Of a stretch of DNA of 64,000 bases, positions 44,523 through 52,377 are shown one piece after another. Position numbers and translations under genes: made by a program. The notes under the pieces are model-generated. The model searched no databases and was not told where the DNA came from. It saw only the letters and a list, made by a program, of their open reading frames with translations. This DNA is from Phycisphaerae bacterium. Lineage in GTDB: Bacteria; Planctomycetota; Phycisphaerae; Phycisphaerales; SM1A02. Numbering within the stretch: the stretch's first letter is position 1; each line of letters begins with the position of its first letter. The stretch covers positions 1 through 64,000 of the forward strand of contig JAEUIU010000060.1 of the NCBI GenBank assembly GCA_016795065.1, written 5' to 3'.

Positions 44523-46156
44523 TTGGCTGGACTTTCCTTAGGTGTTTCGGCCTTAGGTGTTTCGGCCTTAGGTGTTTCGGCCTTGGACGACGACCCCGTC
44601 GTGGACGTCAGGCTACGAGCTTTCATGATCTTCTGCCGAGCCTGTTCCAAGAGCTGCTCGGTGTACCGGGGGTTGTGAACACCCCAACTGCCATCGACCC
44701 GCACCAGTTCGAGGAGCCGTCGGCCTTCGCCAACAAGCTTCTCGGCCTCGGCATTGCCATTGGCCCACGGTTTCGAGTCCGTCGGCAGAAGCGCCTCGAC
44801 GGCATCAAAGACGGAGTGGGTCGCCTTCTGCCAGTTGCCAACCAGTTGCTTGCCGAAGCCCGGCTGGTGGCAAGCGTCGCAGGCCTCGGGCACCGCCTTG
44901 TTCACGGTCGCCCCGCTGGTCGGATTGGAGCTGAGGGAGCTCGGCTTAATGTGGCAGCCTGTGCAGTCGACGTGAACGAGGAACATCGGGCTGACTGCGT
45001 CGTCCTCAGGATTCAACTCATGTCCGGGTGCGTTGGCTCCGTTGAGGTGAGCCGAGGTATACGCCCCACGCTGGACCATGTGCTGGCCTTGGTGGCACTT
45101 CATGCAGTCGAATTCGTTGATGACTGCCACCTGGGCCTCTGGGCCGTGCGGAATCAAACCGTGGCAGCTAAAGCACTCGACCTTGTGCTTGCCCATGGTG
45201 TGCGTGCGATGCATCTCTTCGACGTTGGTGAATCGCTCCCGCCCAAAGTCATGGCATTCGTAGCACTGACCGCTCTCGATAGGTCGCGGCTGCAGCGTCG
45301 CATTCTTGTGGCAGGAGACGCACTGGGCACCGAAGCGAAGGTACTCAGCGTGATCGATGGTCAGGCCTCCGTACTTGAAGGGCTTCGACGGCGCGTCGTG
45401 GCATGAAGTGCATGCCGAGGGGGCGATGAGGGGCTTGGCTGCATCGGCTGGCTTGGCTGCGTCCGCGGGGGGAGTTGGCTGCGCGGACGGCGCGGCGTCA
45501 TCGCCTGGGGCCGCGACCGCCGAAGCGACCAGGCCCGACGCAATCGGCGAGCTTCCGCCCTTCGGCGCCTCGGTGATCTGTTTCAGGATCTCACCAACGT
45601 CGGCGACCTTGCCCGTCGGCTTGGTCTGCAGCAGGTGACAGTTGACGCAAATGTTCGTGTCGACCTCGAAGTGATTCTCGCCCTTGACGTGCGAGTGGCA
45701 GGTCGTGCAGTGAAGTTCGATTCCCTTGTAGGTGAACGAAAGATGCTTCGAGTGGTCGAACTTGAAGCGCCGCTCTTCCGTCTGCTCGAGCTTGCCGAGT
45801 TTCTCGTTGACATGGCAACCGGAGCGCAGGCAGGCGAAGTCGCTGACCGATGCTGAGGGCTTCATCGTCGTTCGATGAAGGAGGTCGTCGACGACCTGGC
45901 CGAGGCCGTTCAGCTTTGCTTCCATGTAGCTGGTGACGCCCGGCGGAATATGGCAATCGACGCAGGCGGTTGTTCGGTGCGTCGAGTTCTGCCAGGAGAC
46001 GTAGTAGGAATCCATAATGTGGCAGGTCTTGCCACAGAAGCGCGGTGTTGCAGTCCACTCGACGCCGGCGAACGCCGCGCCGCCCCCGAGGAGGACGATG
46101 ATCGCTGTGTTGCGCTTCGGGTTCTTCCGGAAGAATCGCCAGACGGCCTTGAACAT
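44519..46156 (-). CDS. NapC/NirT-like membrane-anchored cytochrome with 12 haem motifs
   Basis: The 545-residue product has one N-terminal membrane helix (NTAIIVLLGGGAAFAGVEW) followed by a NapC/NrfH-type start: CGKTCHIMDSYYVSWQNSTH, then CVDCH. Here the first motif is CX3CH with Met two residues on. Further motifs are CLRSGCH (CX4CH), CTTCH, CVNCH, CTSCH, CVSCH, CYECH, CFSCH, CMKCH, CTGCH and CDACH. An Ala/Pro-rich linker (about 215-245) divides the array, and the tail carries three AETPK repeats. NapC-family proteins oxidise menaquinol or ubiquinol, so this is a likely quinol-to-periplasm entry point. A sigma-54 promoter lies upstream at 46283-46298. Confidence 0.9.
   Translation of the reverse strand: MFKAVWRFFRKNPKRNTAIIVLLGGGAAFAGVEWTATPRFCGKTCHIMDSYYVSWQNSTHRTTACVDCHIPPGVTSYMEAKLNGLGQVVDDLLHRTTMKPSASVSDFACLRSGCHVNEKLGKLEQTEERRFKFDHSKHLSFTYKGIELHCTTCHSHVKGENHFEVDTNICVNCHLLQTKPTGKVADVGEILKQITEAPKGGSSPIASGLVASAVAAPGDDAAPSAQPTPPADAAKPADAAKPLIAPSACTSCHDAPSKPFKYGGLTIDHAEYLRFGAQCVSCHKNATLQPRPIESGQCYECHDFGRERFTNVEEMHRTHTMGKHKVECFSCHGLIPHGPEAQVAVINEFDCMKCHQGQHMVQRGAYTSAHLNGANAPGHELNPEDDAVSPMFLVHVDCTGCHIKPSSLSSNPTSGATVNKAVPEACDACHQPGFGKQLVGNWQKATHSVFDAVEALLPTDSKPWANGNAEAEKLVGEGRRLLELVRVDGSWGVHNPRYTEQLLEQARQKIMKARSLTSTTGSSSKAETPKAETPKAETPKESPAK
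44536..44580 (-). repeat. Three exact 15-bp tandem repeats in a cytochrome tail
   Basis: CCTTAGGTGTTTCGG occurs three times in a row, encoding the AETPK units at the C-terminus of the NapC-like cytochrome. Exact identity points to recent duplication. Confidence 0.9.
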
Positions 46157-46282
46157 TCCGTTGCTGCCTCCGTCACGCTGGCGGTGATCCCCGCCCTGCT
46201 GGCTTCTGACGGCGAAGCGAACGGGCGGTCCATCGACCAGTCGTGTACCCCGCGAGGCGTCTGCCCCGGGGACCGCTCGTCA

Positions 46283-46298
46283 AGCATGGATCGTGCCA
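46283..46298 (-). promoter_or_regulatory. Sigma-54 (-24/-12) promoter of the NapC-like/15-motif cytochrome operon
   Basis: Read on the minus strand: TGGCACG-ATCC-ATGCT, one mismatch (A for T) from TGGCACG-N4-TTGCW at correct spacing. The first ten bases are identical to the promoter at 34899. The predicted start is near 46272, with a leader of about 115 nt before 46156. Confidence 0.75.
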
Positions 46299-46391
46299 TG
46301 GGAATCAGCGGTCGAGCCGCTCACGAGGGGCGGGGAAGGTACCGCGCACGCCCTTTCACCGCGTCCCCGTCGTCGGCTGTTCTCAGATCTT

Positions 46392-46434
46392 GGAATCTTC
46401 GTCGTTGTCATTCCCGAGTCCGGAACGAAGATCC
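46392..46434 (-). promoter_or_regulatory. Dyad between the kinase gene and the sigma-54 promoter
   Basis: ATCTTCGT (46395-46402) pairs perfectly with ACGAAGAT (46425-46432), with GG/CC flanks and a 22-nt spacer. It lies about 100-135 bp upstream of the -24 box, a usual distance for an enhancer site. It is also where the kinase transcript would end, so it may be a terminator instead. Confidence 0.3.
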
Positions 46435-46467
46435 GTGTTTGAATCGCACCGCTGATGGGCACTGGGC

Positions 46468-48180
46468 TTACGACGGAGCGCCGGTGAACGTCGGAAGGCA
46501 GATCCGGAATGTCGTACCTCTCCCCACCTGGCTCTCGACTTCGCACTCGCCACCGTGCCGCTGAATGACCGAGTAGCTGATCGAGAGGCCGAGCCCCGTA
46601 CCCTGACCGATTGGCTTGGTCGTGAAGAACGGCTCAAAGACGTGGGGAAGGTGCTCGGGAGCGATCCCGTGGCCGTTGTCCTCGACTGAGATGACCGCCA
46701 TCGGTCCATTGGGCGAGGCAGTGATGGAGGTCGAAAGCACGAGCCGCGGGTTAGCGACCTCGGCCATCGCGTCCACCGCGTTAGCGATCATGTTGACCAG
46801 CACCTGCTGGAAGAGGTGAACCATCACCTTCACCTCTCCCGCCTGCGGAGCGAACTGCCGTTCCACGGTGATACCGCGAAGGCGACGGTCGAAGCGCATC
46901 ATCTCAAGCGTCGATTCGACCAGTTCGTTCACCCTGCGGATTTCAGAACCGGTCTCGTTGGGATGGGCGAAGTCGGTGAGCTGGTGGACGATTCGGTGGA
47001 TCCTGGTCACCTGCTCCCTGAGCGCCGCGGCGGCGTCGGCGTTGAGTCGCTCGGGGTGACGCTTCACGAGTTGAAGCAGCGTGTCCATGCTGGCCAGCGG
47101 GTTGCCGATCTCGTGGACGATGCCCGCGGCCATCTGCCCCATCGCGACCATCTTCTCGTTCTGGATCAAGGCCTGCTGATGCCGCTGAAGCGATCGGTTC
47201 ATCGCCAGCAACTCGGCTTCGGATCGCTTCCGCTCTGTGATGTCACGCACGATGCCCGTGAAGATGATGCCTTGGCCGACACGGACTTCGCTGACGGAAA
47301 GGTCCAGCGGCACGCGGGTGCCGTCCTTACGCAGCCCCACCACTTCGCGGCCGACGCCGATGATTTTCGCCTGACGCGTGCGAAGGTAGTTGTTGAGGTA
47401 ACCGTCATGCTGGCTGCGATCGGGTTCGGGCATCAGTTCGTTGACGCGTCGCCCAACCAGTTCGCCCGGCAGGTATCCGAAGATCCGTTCGGCGGCGGGG
47501 TTGGCCGAGAGCATGAGCCCGCGGGTATCGATCGTGATGATGCCCTCGATGGCCGTCTCGAGAATCGCCCGCAACTGCTCATGACGGCCTCGCATCGCCG
47601 CGTGATGGCGACGGGCATCGTTGGTGATGCGACCGGTCAAGAAGCAGGTGGCAAAGAGGACGACCGCCCAACCGATCCAAAGGACGGCCTCGGCTCGATC
47701 GGTCGGCATCTGACCTGTGACCAAAAGGGCCGTGCCAACAAAGCCAACCGAAAGGGTGGCGACCAAGTACGACTGCCGCACCGAGAGCAGCATGCTGCTC
47801 AGCACCATGTGCAGGACAAACAACCCTGCGGCTGGTCCGCATCGCCCGCCCGTCCCAGCCGTCACAATGGCGAGGCAGATCAGGTCCAAGACGATCTGGA
47901 CCCATGCCAGCCCCTCAAGCCACGCCCGGCTACGTGTTCCGTCCGGCTTCGCCACCCCCTCCGGGTCGCTCAGCCGCAGAAGAACGGCCAAAGCCGCGTT
48001 GTAGGCAAGTACCGCACCGCCCAAGGCCATGCCGTAGCCCCAAACCGACGGCCAAAGCGACCGTCCGGCTCCGGCGCCCAAGGCGAGGGCGATTCCCGCA
48101 CACCAGCGCAACTGAACGAAGCGGCGCATCTCCTGATGAAGGAGGGAGGCCGCCCCGGCTGGCTCGTCACGGAACATCAT
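46468..48180 (-). CDS. Membrane histidine kinase with FixL-like PAS domain
   Basis: The 570-residue product has about five or six N-terminal membrane helices (residues 25-185). A PAS domain (about 200-315) carries the FixL-type signature LMPEPDRSQHDGYLNNYLRTRQ... then IIGVGREV; the His of HDGYL and the Arg of IGxGR correspond to the haem ligand and haem-contact Arg of FixL. The kinase core follows: H-box GIVHEIGNPLASMDTL (about 350), N-box NMIANAVDAM (about 475), G1 VEDNGHGI and G2 GTGLGLSISYSVI. The NtrB/FixL-like core usually partners NtrC- or FixJ-type regulators; none is encoded nearby. It overlaps the upstream HAMP protein by 14 bp. Confidence 0.88.
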   Translation of the reverse strand: MMFRDEPAGAASLLHQEMRRFVQLRWCAGIALALGAGAGRSLWPSVWGYGMALGGAVLAYNAALAVLLRLSDPEGVAKPDGTRSRAWLEGLAWVQIVLDLICLAIVTAGTGGRCGPAAGLFVLHMVLSSMLLSVRQSYLVATLSVGFVGTALLVTGQMPTDRAEAVLWIGWAVVLFATCFLTGRITNDARRHHAAMRGRHEQLRAILETAIEGIITIDTRGLMLSANPAAERIFGYLPGELVGRRVNELMPEPDRSQHDGYLNNYLRTRQAKIIGVGREVVGLRKDGTRVPLDLSVSEVRVGQGIIFTGIVRDITERKRSEAELLAMNRSLQRHQQALIQNEKMVAMGQMAAGIVHEIGNPLASMDTLLQLVKRHPERLNADAAAALREQVTRIHRIVHQLTDFAHPNETGSEIRRVNELVESTLEMMRFDRRLRGITVERQFAPQAGEVKVMVHLFQQVLVNMIANAVDAMAEVANPRLVLSTSITASPNGPMAVISVEDNGHGIAPEHLPHVFEPFFTTKPIGQGTGLGLSISYSVIQRHGGECEVESQVGRGTTFRICLPTFTGAPS

Positions 48181-49345
48181 GATCGCTGTTGTGGACGCTG
48201 CCCGGCGCTGAGGACGGGGCTCCTAGCGTAACACCCTTGGTCACTTCGACCGTGACCGGGCCAAGGGCTGGGTCGGGGACCCCGGGGAGACTCTCGGGAT
48301 GAACTTCGGAAGGAGCGGTCTCGGCTACCGAGGCCTCCAAGTCCAGCATCTTGACCCCGCTCAAGTAGTCGGTCAAGACGATGCGGCGAACCCGAGTGAG
48401 GGCAGACACCGTAGCCGCCATCCGAGAGAGGGCCTGCTGGATCTCGCGCAGTCGGCCCGTTTCGAGCGCTCCGGCGCCAGTTCCGCGCGCCACCAAGGCG
48501 AGTTGGAACTGGATGATGGCGATCGCATTATTGAGTTCGTGGTTCAGCGTGCGCGCAACCTGGAGGAGCGTCTCAATCTTCCGCTGCTCGTTGGCCTGCA
48601 ACTGCTCGGCGAGGCTGTTGTAGGCCCGGGCCAATTCGCTGAACTCGTCGCGCCCACTCAGTTCCACTCGATGGTCGAACTCCTCGCGGGCTAGGCGTCG
48701 GCTTGCGTCAACGAGCCGATCGATTGGCTTGAGGATCATCCCGGCAATGCCGGAGAGGAACACGACCGAGACGTTGATCACGAGTACGAAGCCGATGCCC
48801 AGCCAGAGAGCGAGAGTCTGAAGCCCGCCGACGGCGGCATCGAGTTTGGCCTGGTTGTGACCGCGCAACGCCACCTGCAACGCGTCGAGCCGCGTGCGGA
48901 CAGTGTCCAACTGCTTGATCGCTGCGGTGATGGCGCCTTGTCGCGCTGGCTTTGAGGTCGCGCTGTCGTCACCGACGAGCGCAGGCTCCAAGACCAGCAA
49001 CTCCTCGACCAGCGTGCTGAGCCCGTTGCGTTCCGCTTCGGCTTCCGGACCGATGTCACCGATCGCCCCAAGGGCGGCGGCATCCTCGGTGACCGTCTCC
49101 GCCAAGAACTTCCAGCGCGAGATCGGGACGGGTTGGTCCAGTTCGTCCGCCCGCTCGACCTCGCGCCGGAAGTTCCCGACGCTGAGTTGCATCGCACTGA
49201 CCACCGAAACACCGGACATGCCGTCGGTGCTGACGGCATGGAGTTGCCCAACGACGCCCTGAAGGAGCATGACGACGCCGACCCCCAAGACGAGGAAGAG
49301 CGTCACGAGGCATCCGAAGAGGAGGAGGAGGCGTTTCCGAAGCAC
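48167..49345 (-). CDS. HAMP sensor protein with H-box but no ATPase domain
   Basis: The 392-residue product has two membrane helices (about 8-30 and 178-202) flanking a helical periplasmic sensor domain. A HAMP domain (PIDRLVDASRRLAREEFDHRVELSGRDEF) and a dimerisation/H-box helix (LLQVARTLNHELNNAIAIIQFQLALV, about residue 265) follow. The remaining 90 residues are Pro/Val-rich, with no N-, G1- or G2-box, so it cannot bind ATP as a kinase. Its stop overlaps the start of the full FixL-like kinase. It may form mixed dimers with that kinase or pass phosphate, or it may be a decayed kinase; no frameshifted remains of an ATPase domain were seen before the overlap. Confidence 0.8.
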   Translation of the reverse strand: MLRKRLLLLFGCLVTLFLVLGVGVVMLLQGVVGQLHAVSTDGMSGVSVVSAMQLSVGNFRREVERADELDQPVPISRWKFLAETVTEDAAALGAIGDIGPEAEAERNGLSTLVEELLVLEPALVGDDSATSKPARQGAITAAIKQLDTVRTRLDALQVALRGHNQAKLDAAVGGLQTLALWLGIGFVLVINVSVVFLSGIAGMILKPIDRLVDASRRLAREEFDHRVELSGRDEFSELARAYNSLAEQLQANEQRKIETLLQVARTLNHELNNAIAIIQFQLALVARGTGAGALETGRLREIQQALSRMAATVSALTRVRRIVLTDYLSGVKMLDLEASVAETAPSEVHPESLPGVPDPALGPVTVEVTKGVTLGAPSSAPGSVHNSDHDVP

Positions 49346-49513
49346 GACAGAGCCTCCGAATACAAACGCCGAGCCACCTTCGTGAACGGGGGTGACAACC
49401 CGGTCGGCGATCTGCTGGGGTACCTGCGTCGCTCGGCACCCCCGTTTTTACACGTCGCAACGCGGATGCCGAATCGACGCGTGCGATCGAGAGAGGTTCT
49501 CGCCTACCCCATT

Positions 49514-49540
49514 CGGGAATGACCAGTCGCGTCATTCCCG
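49514..49540 (-). terminator. Perfect hairpin at the end of the TPR-redoxin gene
   Basis: CGGGAATGAC (49514-49523) and GTCATTCCCG (49531-49540) pair over 10 bp around a 7-nt loop, overlapping the stop codon at 49532. No U-run follows on the minus strand. Confidence 0.5.
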
Positions 49541-50905
49541 ATTTCGAGAAGCAGCGTCCGAGCTGGTGGGAGGCGCTGGCTGATTGGGTGCGACGCTGTT
49601 GGCCGGGCCTGCTGGAGCCGGAGGAGCATGCGTTCCGACCGGATGGGACGATCGTTCGATGGCCAGTTCGGCGGCCCTTCGGTACGCCGCCATGGCACCC
49701 GCGGTGTCGTTTCGCTTCTCGCACCACTGCCCGAGGGCGAAGTGCACGCGGGCCATGCGAGGCTCGAGCCCATCGTCCTTGGCGAGAAGATCCCGCAGCG
49801 CCCGTTCAGCCAAAGGCAACTGGTCGCCCCCCCGGCGAATCTGAAGCGTGGCCATGCCAAGGTGGGCATCGAGTGAGTCGGGGTCATTCACCAAGAGCGA
49901 TCGATAAAGCGGTTCCGCGTCATCCAAGCGCTCCTGTCGCAAGAGGAGATCCGCCAAGCCCAGTTGCGCCGCCACGTTGCCGGGAGAAAGCTCCAAGGCT
50001 TCGGCGAAGCGGGCCTGAGCGACTTCATAGAGGCCATGCTGGGTGAGCTGTCGACCGAGGTTGACCAACCGAATGACATGCTCGTCCTGTTCCGCGTTCT
50101 GGTTCGGGTCGCCGCCTCGATTGGGATCCAGTAGTCGATCCAAATCGGCCATGGTGTGCTTCCCGCCGGCCACGAGAACCGCTTCAGCCACGGTCTCGCG
50201 GAATCGGGCCACCAAGCTTGGCTGGGCGAAGCCGGGCAATGCATGCACGACCTTGCCCGCTCCGTCGATGACGACGACCGAGGGCACGGTCACGATGTGG
50301 TACGCGGCGAAGAGCTCGCGCTTCGGATCGGCCACGACGATCGACGGGAACGGTCCCTTCGCCGCTTGCTCCTTCAGCGCGGCCGCCGGAGCGTCTTGGG
50401 CAACGACCATGATCGCGACTGGCTTTGTGGCCGCGACTCTTGCTTCAGCGAGCGCCTTCAAGAGCTCTCCGGCGGTTTGGCGAACCGCGTCGTGATTGAG
50501 TTCGCCGAAGAGGAGGACAATCGGGCGGCCTGCATAGGCTTCGCTTCGCACCGGGGTGCCGTCGAGGCTCACCCGATCAATCGTCGGGGCGTCACTTCCG
50601 CGCGGGGGAAGGGCCGACGCGAACGTGGTCAGCGCCGCAGCCAAGGCCCACCCAAGCACGACAGCGCCTCTTAGGTTCGCCGCGAGGGCGAGCGGGGCCT
50701 TTGCTGGCCCAATTCCAAGGTGGAAGATGCGCCGATTTCGCTTCGAAGGTGTATCCGCAGCGATACATCGAGAGGCGAATTCAAGCATCGACGCAGCCAG
50801 CGAAGGCCTCCGCTCGGCCGTAGTAGAAGCGAAGGGGCGCTGTCGTGCTCGCCAAGGCAAACGAAGCCCTTCCCGCGCCCGAACGGTCGACATCGTCGTC
50901 TTCAT
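49532..50905 (-). CDS. Thioredoxin-fold (redoxin-like) plus TPR protein without CXXC
   Basis: The 457-residue product has a polar N-terminus of about 75 residues and one hydrophobic segment (AVVLGWALAAALTTFASAL). A thioredoxin-like domain (about 105-235) keeps fold motifs such as GRPIVLLFGELN, PFPSIVVADPKRELFAAYHIVTVPSVVVIDGAGKVV (cis-Pro in TVPS). The active-site cysteines are missing: the position reads GELNHDAV. Three or four TPR repeats (about 285-425) follow, then a Pro-rich tail. Its start overlaps the stop of the 15-motif cytochrome (ATGA). TPR plus redoxin recalls CcmI/CcmG functions in apocytochrome handling, but without cysteines it would be a chaperone, not a reductant. Confidence 0.8.
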   Translation of the reverse strand: MKTTMSTVRAREGLRLPWRARQRPFASTTAERRPSLAASMLEFASRCIAADTPSKRNRRIFHLGIGPAKAPLALAANLRGAVVLGWALAAALTTFASALPPRGSDAPTIDRVSLDGTPVRSEAYAGRPIVLLFGELNHDAVRQTAGELLKALAEARVAATKPVAIMVVAQDAPAAALKEQAAKGPFPSIVVADPKRELFAAYHIVTVPSVVVIDGAGKVVHALPGFAQPSLVARFRETVAEAVLVAGGKHTMADLDRLLDPNRGGDPNQNAEQDEHVIRLVNLGRQLTQHGLYEVAQARFAEALELSPGNVAAQLGLADLLLRQERLDDAEPLYRSLLVNDPDSLDAHLGMATLQIRRGGDQLPLAERALRDLLAKDDGLEPRMARVHFALGQWCEKRNDTAGAMAAYRRAAELAIERSSHPVGTHAPPAPAGPANSVAPNQPAPPTSSDAASRNRE

Positions 50906-52377
50906 GGTGTGGAATCACTCCCCTTCACGGGGCTATCGGCCTTGAGCACCGTCGGTTTGACCGAATCGCCGCGCACATAGGTCTTGGGCGTGTGGCATCC
51001 TGGCGAACAGGATCCCCCCTGCTCGTCGGCGCGGAAGTTGATCTCGAGCATCCAACCCGAGGAGCCGAAGGGCACGGCCTCGCGAATGTGGGCGGGGCGC
51101 TTCGATGCGTGCACCTCGTGGCAAGCTCGACAGGTTCGTCCCTTCTGCTGATTGACATGCAGGTAGTGCAGGTTGGTGTCGCCGCTTCGGAACTGGGTCA
51201 GCCCCCGCCCGGTCTGCTTCAGAACGAGGTCGGGAATGTGGCATGTAAAGCAGAGTTGGAAGTTCTCGAGCTTGAACGGGGCGTAGAAGTCTGGCGTGTA
51301 ATCCTGAATGAGCAGTCGGAAGTGATCACCCGCATGCGGACTGTGGCAAGAGGTGCAGGCCCCCTCGCGAATCGGGCCGTGATGATTGGGGTTGTTCTTG
51401 AGGAGCGCCGCCATGTCGGCCAAGTCGGTGCCGTCAGGGGTCTGCGTGGGCTTGTTGTGACAGTCGAGGCAGATCCCCGGCTGCGTACCCCGCTGCAGCG
51501 CTGGCAACGTCGAAGAGTGCGCCGCGTGACAACGCGAGCAGCCACCTTCGACCGTGACTGCGCCGTGAAGCACCTTGGCGTTCTTGGTCATGGCGTCGAA
51601 CTTCTGCTGATGGCACTGCAGGCAGAGCTTCGGCGCTAACTCGTGGAGCTGATACGGGTGATTCGACGCGTGGGCGTCGTGGCAACGGGTGCAGCCCTCT
51701 TCGAGCGCCTTGTGGCCATGCGACCCCGTCTTCGCTTCGACCTCCGGGTGGCAGCTCAGGCAGAGGGTCTTCGAATCGACGGAAAGGAGCTTTGGCTCCG
51801 ACGAGCCGTGGGGCTTGTGGCAGATGACGCAGGCGCCGAAGGCAACCGGACCATGGACATGTTTGGCCTGCCCCACGGTCTGGCTGTGACAGCGGGTACA
51901 GAGTTCGCGGCGCGGATCGGCGACGAGAAGGTGTGGATACTCCGAGCCGTGTGGGTCGTGGCACTCATAGCACTTGCCGTCCCGCACCGGAGGATGGGCG
52001 ACGTTCTGGTGCGGAAGCGAGTGGCACTTCTTGCACAGCTCTTCGCGCGTCTTCGTCACCAGCGAAAAAGTGTGCTTCTCTTGGTCGGTGACGACGTGAC
52101 AGGACTCGCAACTCTCTTGGGCGGCGCGGTGCAGACCTTTCCGCTGGGTGATTTCCTGGTGGCACTCCTTCGCGCAGGTGGGCGACACGAACGGCTCTCC
52201 TTTACCGCCCGGCTTGGCACCTTCCTGCGCAAACGCTCCATCCCCCGACGCTGCCCACAGGACGTGCGCGACGAGAGCGGTCAACGCCCCGCCAGTACAT
52301 GCCCACGAGGCCCACGGGACTCGAGTCGAAACTCGGCAAAGGTTCGCGAGCGCGAACCGAGATCGCCCACTTCGCAT
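50902..52377 (-). CDS. 15-motif multihaem cytochrome (paralogue 2)
   Basis: The 491-residue product has a signal peptide (ALTALVAHVLWAASGDGAFAQ). The motif series is CAKECH (CX3CH), CESCH, CKKCH, CYECH, CTRCH, CVICH, CLSCH, CTRCH, CLQCH, CSRCH, CLDCH, CTSCH, CFTCH, CRACH and CSPGCH (CX3CH), that is 13 canonical and two CX3CH. It is a full-length paralogue of the 42921 protein. The start at 52377 (MRSGRSRF) gives a good signal peptide. It coincides with the transcript start predicted from the sigma-54 box at 52388-52403; an upstream TTG at 52449 would lie before that promoter. It is the first gene of an operon with the TPR-redoxin gene. Confidence 0.92.
   Translation of the reverse strand: MRSGRSRFALANLCRVSTRVPWASWACTGGALTALVAHVLWAASGDGAFAQEGAKPGGKGEPFVSPTCAKECHQEITQRKGLHRAAQESCESCHVVTDQEKHTFSLVTKTREELCKKCHSLPHQNVAHPPVRDGKCYECHDPHGSEYPHLLVADPRRELCTRCHSQTVGQAKHVHGPVAFGACVICHKPHGSSEPKLLSVDSKTLCLSCHPEVEAKTGSHGHKALEEGCTRCHDAHASNHPYQLHELAPKLCLQCHQQKFDAMTKNAKVLHGAVTVEGGCSRCHAAHSSTLPALQRGTQPGICLDCHNKPTQTPDGTDLADMAALLKNNPNHHGPIREGACTSCHSPHAGDHFRLLIQDYTPDFYAPFKLENFQLCFTCHIPDLVLKQTGRGLTQFRSGDTNLHYLHVNQQKGRTCRACHEVHASKRPAHIREAVPFGSSGWMLEINFRADEQGGSCSPGCHTPKTYVRGDSVKPTVLKADSPVKGSDSTP

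Larger units (their letters stand above)
46157..46467 (-). other. Upstream region of the NapC-like cytochrome operon
   Basis: A 311-bp gap between the PAS-kinase gene end (46468) and the cytochrome start (46156). It holds the sigma-54 promoter (46283-46298) and the dyad described at 46392-46434. No gene was seen. Confidence 0.6.
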
